Origin: SXOA01 sp051004015
Lineage (GTDB): Bacteria > Planctomycetota > Planctomycetia > Pirellulales > Pirellulaceae
DNA length: 64,000 nt
Direction of reading: 5' to 3'
Assembly (NCBI GenBank): GCA_051004015.1
Contig: JBPCKT010000063.1
Location: forward strand, 124,001-188,000
Part shown: positions 61,296-64,000 of the stretch, piece by piece
Position numbering within the stretch: position 1 is the stretch's first letter
Layout: every line of letters starts with the position of its first letter
Notes under the pieces: generated by a model
Told to the model about the DNA's origin: nothing
Databases searched by the model: none
What the model saw: only the letters and a program-made list of their open reading frames with translations
Program-made: the position numbers and the translations under genes

Positions 61296-62132
61296 TCATG
61301 CCAGCGGTCGAACCTTGATGTTCTTCCAGCGGCACTTTGCGCCCGCGGGCCAGTTCTGGCCGCCGTGGACCTGGACGGCGATGCTTCCCTCGGTGCCGAG
61401 GGCTTTTAGCACCGCTTCCTTGTCGTAGCGCGCGGCTGTGGAGGTCGCGCCGTCCCAGACGCAAATTTGCTGGTCGTTGATCCAGGTAGTGACCTTGGGA
61501 AATTTTCCTTGCACTAGAACGCGGGCCGTGTTCCAGTCGTCGAGTTTCCAGGCTTTGACCCACTCCTCCGGCTTGCACGCGGAGACCAGGCCGACTTCCT
61601 CGGCTGTCTTGTGCTTGTCCGTGGTGTAGCCGACGTGCTTTTTGTCGGCGTCGTACTTGCCGTTGACGTCGAAGGTGCGGGACGCGAAGCCGCCGGTCCC
61701 TTCGCCGTAAATCTGGCCGACGTTGCCGGCGTCGTGGTAGTCGACCATCATCTGCAGGCATTGCCCCTTGTCGTTGCTCCGCAGGAACAGGCCGGAGCAG
61801 ACCCCCCAGGTCGGCTTCATGTCGATGAGCAACTCGAAGTCGCCGAATTTCCGGTCGGTGAGCAGGATGCCGCCGTTGCCGCTGCCGGGCGGGTCCTGCT
61901 CGCCGGCAATCGCCCCCTCTTCCACCTGCCAGATGCCGCCGGTGCCGTGGCCGATCTTCTCGGGGTTCTTGTGCCATCCCTTGAGCGTCTTGCCGTCGAA
62001 CAGCGTGATCCAGTCCTCCTTGGCCGGAGCGGCGTAGGCGAGGCGCGAGAGGAGCGAGGTGCTGGCCGCGAGCGACGTGGACGCGGCCGCGGAAGTGGCA
62101 AGGAAGCGGCGGCGGGAGAGGGGAGTGGACAT
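61296..62132 (-). CDS. Tat-exported DUF1080 (3-keto-disaccharide hydrolase-like) protein
   Basis: A 278-aa concanavalin-like beta-sandwich protein. Tat signal SRRRFLATSAAASTSLAAS is followed by DWITLFDGKTLKGWHKN, WQVEEGAIAGEQDPPGSGN, GGILLTDRKFGDFELLIDMK, SGLFLRSNDKGQC and AVQVHGGQNWPAGAKCRWKN, then the short C-term. DUF1080 proteins act in degradation of 3-keto-glycosides and similar sugars. It is one of four Tat-exported carbohydrate/unknown enzymes in the window. Confidence 0.92.
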   Translation of the reverse strand: MSTPLSRRRFLATSAAASTSLAASTSLLSRLAYAAPAKEDWITLFDGKTLKGWHKNPEKIGHGTGGIWQVEEGAIAGEQDPPGSGNGGILLTDRKFGDFELLIDMKPTWGVCSGLFLRSNDKGQCLQMMVDYHDAGNVGQIYGEGTGGFASRTFDVNGKYDADKKHVGYTTDKHKTAEEVGLVSACKPEEWVKAWKLDDWNTARVLVQGKFPKVTTWINDQQICVWDGATSTAARYDKEAVLKALGTEGSIAVQVHGGQNWPAGAKCRWKNIKVRPLA

Positions 62133-62321
62133 GGAAGGAACTCCGCGATGCGAGTTGAATGGGATGTAAGGGAAGTTCCTGCCATCTTAAGCCGCGGCGT
62201 GCGGCAATCAATCCGCCGTAGTCATTCTGCACACGCTGGCGGGACAACCCGCTATTTACGCCGCGCCCCGGCCGGGCGTAAATTGCAGGGTGAAGGATTC
62301 GTTAGGAAAGGCGGTAGGAAC

Positions 62322-63461
62322 ATGTTGACGACCGATGACCACGAGTTTTATCCCACGCTTACTCCCGGCGGCCAGCCCTCCCCCGCGGAGCCCAACGAGC
62401 TGACACCGCGTTACCAGTCGTTCATCACCGAGCAGCGGATGAGCTGGACCAGCCACCAGCGGCTGATCAGGCCGTTGGGATCGGGAGGGCAAGGGGTCGT
62501 TTATCTGACGGAGCTGCGGGGCACGGAGGAGTTCACGCTGCCGGCCGCTCTGAAGATTTTCTCGCCGGAGCGGTTCGATTCTTCGGCCAGTTACGACACG
62601 GCGATGCAGCGGCTGGCCCGCGTGGCGGCCCGCATCGCCCAGATCCAACACGACAACCTGCTGTACGTCTACAACTTTGTGGACCGCGAGCGGATCCGCA
62701 TGATGATCATGGAATGGATCGACGGGTACGACCTGGCCCGGCTGCTGAAGCCGGAAATGCTCGAGCGATTCCGTACCAGGGCGACTCCCCGCCGCTGGGA
62801 ATACCTCAACCGCGTCGTGACCACGCAAGGCCCCGTGCAGCAGCGGCTGAAGCCGGGGATGGCGGTGGCGATTGTGCGGGACTGCCTGTCGGGGCTGGCG
62901 GCATTGCATCGGCACGGGATCATTCACGGCGACATCAAGCCCTCCAACATCATGCTCAAGCGGACGGGCATCACGAAAATCGTGGACGTCGGCTCGGCGT
63001 TCGAGATCGCCCACCCGCCGGCGACCCTGTCCTGCACGCTGGCCTATGCCGCCCCCGAAGTGCTGGAGCGGAAGGAATGTTCGTCGCGGAGCGATCTCTG
63101 TTCCCTGGGCTACGTGCTCATCGAGCTGCTTTCCGGCCGGCCGCCGTTCCACGGCGTCAAGGACGCCAAGGATCTGCTGGACGCCAAGCGGCTGTTGCCT
63201 CACCGGCTGCACGAGGTTTTGCCGCAGGAAGTGCTGGGGTGCGAGCTGCTGATGAGCTTTTGCCGCGGCATGATCGCATTCGACCCCGTCCGCCGCTTCC
63301 CCAGCGCCGAAGCCGCCGACCTGCTCAAGGAAGGAGCAGCCGCATTCCACCGGCAGCTCGTCTTCGGCGATTTGTCGGCCGAGTACGGCGACGAGATTCG
63401 GAAGTGGCTGGAGGATTTGAAGGAGATGGACGCGCAGGATGAAGAGAACAAGGCGGCGTGA
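62322..63461 (+). CDS. eukaryote-like Ser/Thr protein kinase with unusual catalytic motifs
   Basis: A 379-aa single-domain cytosolic kinase with no transmembrane segment. The Gly-rich loop is GSGGQGVV (53-60), the ATP-binding Lys is in AALKIF (Lys78), and the catalytic loop is HGDIKPSNIM. It lacks the usual Arg after His, which is also missing in some bacterial kinases. The metal loop reads DVG instead of DFG, and the APE motif is AAPEVLE. Signalling target unknown. ATG 62322 follows GGTAGGAA. An in-frame extension upstream overlaps the DUF1080 gene in antisense and is rejected. Confidence 0.88.
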   Translation: MLTTDDHEFYPTLTPGGQPSPAEPNELTPRYQSFITEQRMSWTSHQRLIRPLGSGGQGVVYLTELRGTEEFTLPAALKIFSPERFDSSASYDTAMQRLARVAARIAQIQHDNLLYVYNFVDRERIRMMIMEWIDGYDLARLLKPEMLERFRTRATPRRWEYLNRVVTTQGPVQQRLKPGMAVAIVRDCLSGLAALHRHGIIHGDIKPSNIMLKRTGITKIVDVGSAFEIAHPPATLSCTLAYAAPEVLERKECSSRSDLCSLGYVLIELLSGRPPFHGVKDAKDLLDAKRLLPHRLHEVLPQEVLGCELLMSFCRGMIAFDPVRRFPSAEAADLLKEGAAAFHRQLVFGDLSAEYGDEIRKWLEDLKEMDAQDEENKAA

Positions 63462-63514
63462 CGACCGAGCCGCCTCAACGATTTGGGAGTAGCCCACGAA
63501 GGTGGCAGACCGCT

Positions 63515-63943
63515 ATGAAACCAATGGACTTCGCCAAGGCCGCCGGGGTCGCGATCGTGGTGCTGGTGCTCAATGTCCTCATCGCTGTCTTGGTGATCGT
63601 CGCCTACAGCATCGTCATCGAGCCGGGCCATCCGAAGGAGTACTATGATGCGGCCGCCTTGCGGATCGCGCCGTGGTGCTCGCACATCTTCGGAACGGCG
63701 CTATTTTTCGCCGCGGGCTATTTCTTCGCCAGGCGTCGTCCCGAACGAAACGGCCTCCTGTTCGCTGTGGCCTTCACGGTGCTGTATGCGATCATCGACT
63801 CAGCAACCGTCGGCTTCGTGGGCGCCTTGTCGGTTGAGCACGGCCTGTCCATGCTGGCCAAGCTCCTGGCGGCCCTAGCCGGCGCCTTCCTCGCAACTCG
63901 AAAACGAGCAGTCCCCGCAGTACCGCAAGAAGGTGTAACATAA
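63515..63943 (+). CDS. four-TM membrane protein of unknown function
   Basis: A 142-aa protein with hydrophobic segments near residues 9-33, 53-70, 80-98 and 107-124 and a short Arg/Lys C-terminus. No family recognised. ATG 63515 follows GAAGG. An in-frame GTG at 63458 overlaps the kinase stop and would add 19 polar residues. Probably co-transcribed with the kinase gene. Confidence 0.65.
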   Translation: MKPMDFAKAAGVAIVVLVLNVLIAVLVIVAYSIVIEPGHPKEYYDAAALRIAPWCSHIFGTALFFAAGYFFARRRPERNGLLFAVAFTVLYAIIDSATVGFVGALSVEHGLSMLAKLLAALAGAFLATRKRAVPAVPQEGVT

Positions 63944-63961
63944 ATAGCGGAGAGGATTGTG

Positions 63962-64000
63962 ATGTCGGTTCTGTTTCTCTGTCCGAATTTGATGTTCGCC
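63962..64000 (+). CDS. possible start of a further gene (partial)
   Basis: An ATG at 63962 opens 13 codons (MSVLFLCPNLMFA) before the window ends. AGAGG at about 63951 could serve as RBS. Only a hydrophobic beginning is visible; the product cannot be named. Confidence 0.3.
   Translation, partial: MSVLFLCPNLMFA

Noticed and set aside
61611..62321. A 237-codon N-terminal extension of the protein kinase
   Set aside because: It is antisense to the DUF1080 gene and has no domain. ATG 62322 has a good ribosome binding site.

Overview
The window is high-GC bacterial chromosome with the gene repertoire of a planctomycete. It has a DUF1559 pseudopilin-like protein, two Tat-dependent DUF1501 proteins, a DUF1080 (3-keto-disaccharide hydrolase-like) protein, a Tat-exported sugar phosphate isomerase/epimerase-like protein, a PQQ-type beta-propeller, a 7-bladed lactonase, a formaldehyde-activating-enzyme homologue and a eukaryote-like Ser/Thr kinase. 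Intergenic DNA is full of short GC-rich palindromes. No rRNA, tRNA, CRISPR array or complete insertion sequence was found by reading.

Layout. 0-9 kb: ScpA, an ABC exporter, a DUF1559 protein and an acyl-CoA carboxylase carboxyltransferase, with several hypothetical proteins. 9-18 kb: an M19 dipeptidase, a 1147-aa fusion of fatty acyl-AMP ligase, acyl carrier protein and alpha-oxoamine synthase, a PQQ propeller, a large alpha/beta hydrolase and a pirin. 18.8-22.5 kb: a plus-strand run with a VapD-like protein, a Pro-rich membrane protein, flotillin FloA, a possible 47-aa membrane peptide and an NhaD-type antiporter. 23.8-28.7 kb: alpha-glucan phosphorylase, then a surface-glycan operon (capsule-type glycosyltransferase, methyltransferase, sulfotransferase). 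28.7-38.8 kb: RluA-type pseudouridine synthase, Fae homologue, DUF1501/TolB-like genes, cupin, uracil-DNA glycosylase, DinB and Der. 38.9-41 kb: a small accessory island with a SIR2-domain protein converging on a PUR-SANT DNA-binding protein. 41.8-54.1 kb: core metabolism (lactonase, alanine dehydrogenase, pyruvate carboxylase), a fused MFS/spermidine-synthase-like protein, an LptF/G-type permease, ComF and an SDR. 54.2-61.2 kb: a defence and toxin-antitoxin hotspot. 61.3-64 kb: DUF1080 protein, protein kinase and a membrane protein.

The most notable region is 55.1-58.7 kb. A minus-strand type ISP restriction-modification gene survives only as its two ends. Its middle has been replaced by a plus-strand two-gene restriction-modification module: an N6-adenine methyltransferase of the Dam/D12 class and a SacI-family endonuclease. 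The ISP 5' end carries a separate deletion/frameshift, and its 3' part has absorbed palindromic repeats. Orphan, truncated and intact antitoxin/toxin genes follow within 2.5 kb.

A second notable signal is a roughly 225-bp non-coding element present twice in inverted orientation (about 23.3-23.5 kb and 54.35-54.57 kb). Each copy is followed by a GATTAA hexanucleotide tract and lies upstream of a gene pointing the same way. All functional calls come from reading motifs and recalling families; no database search was run.
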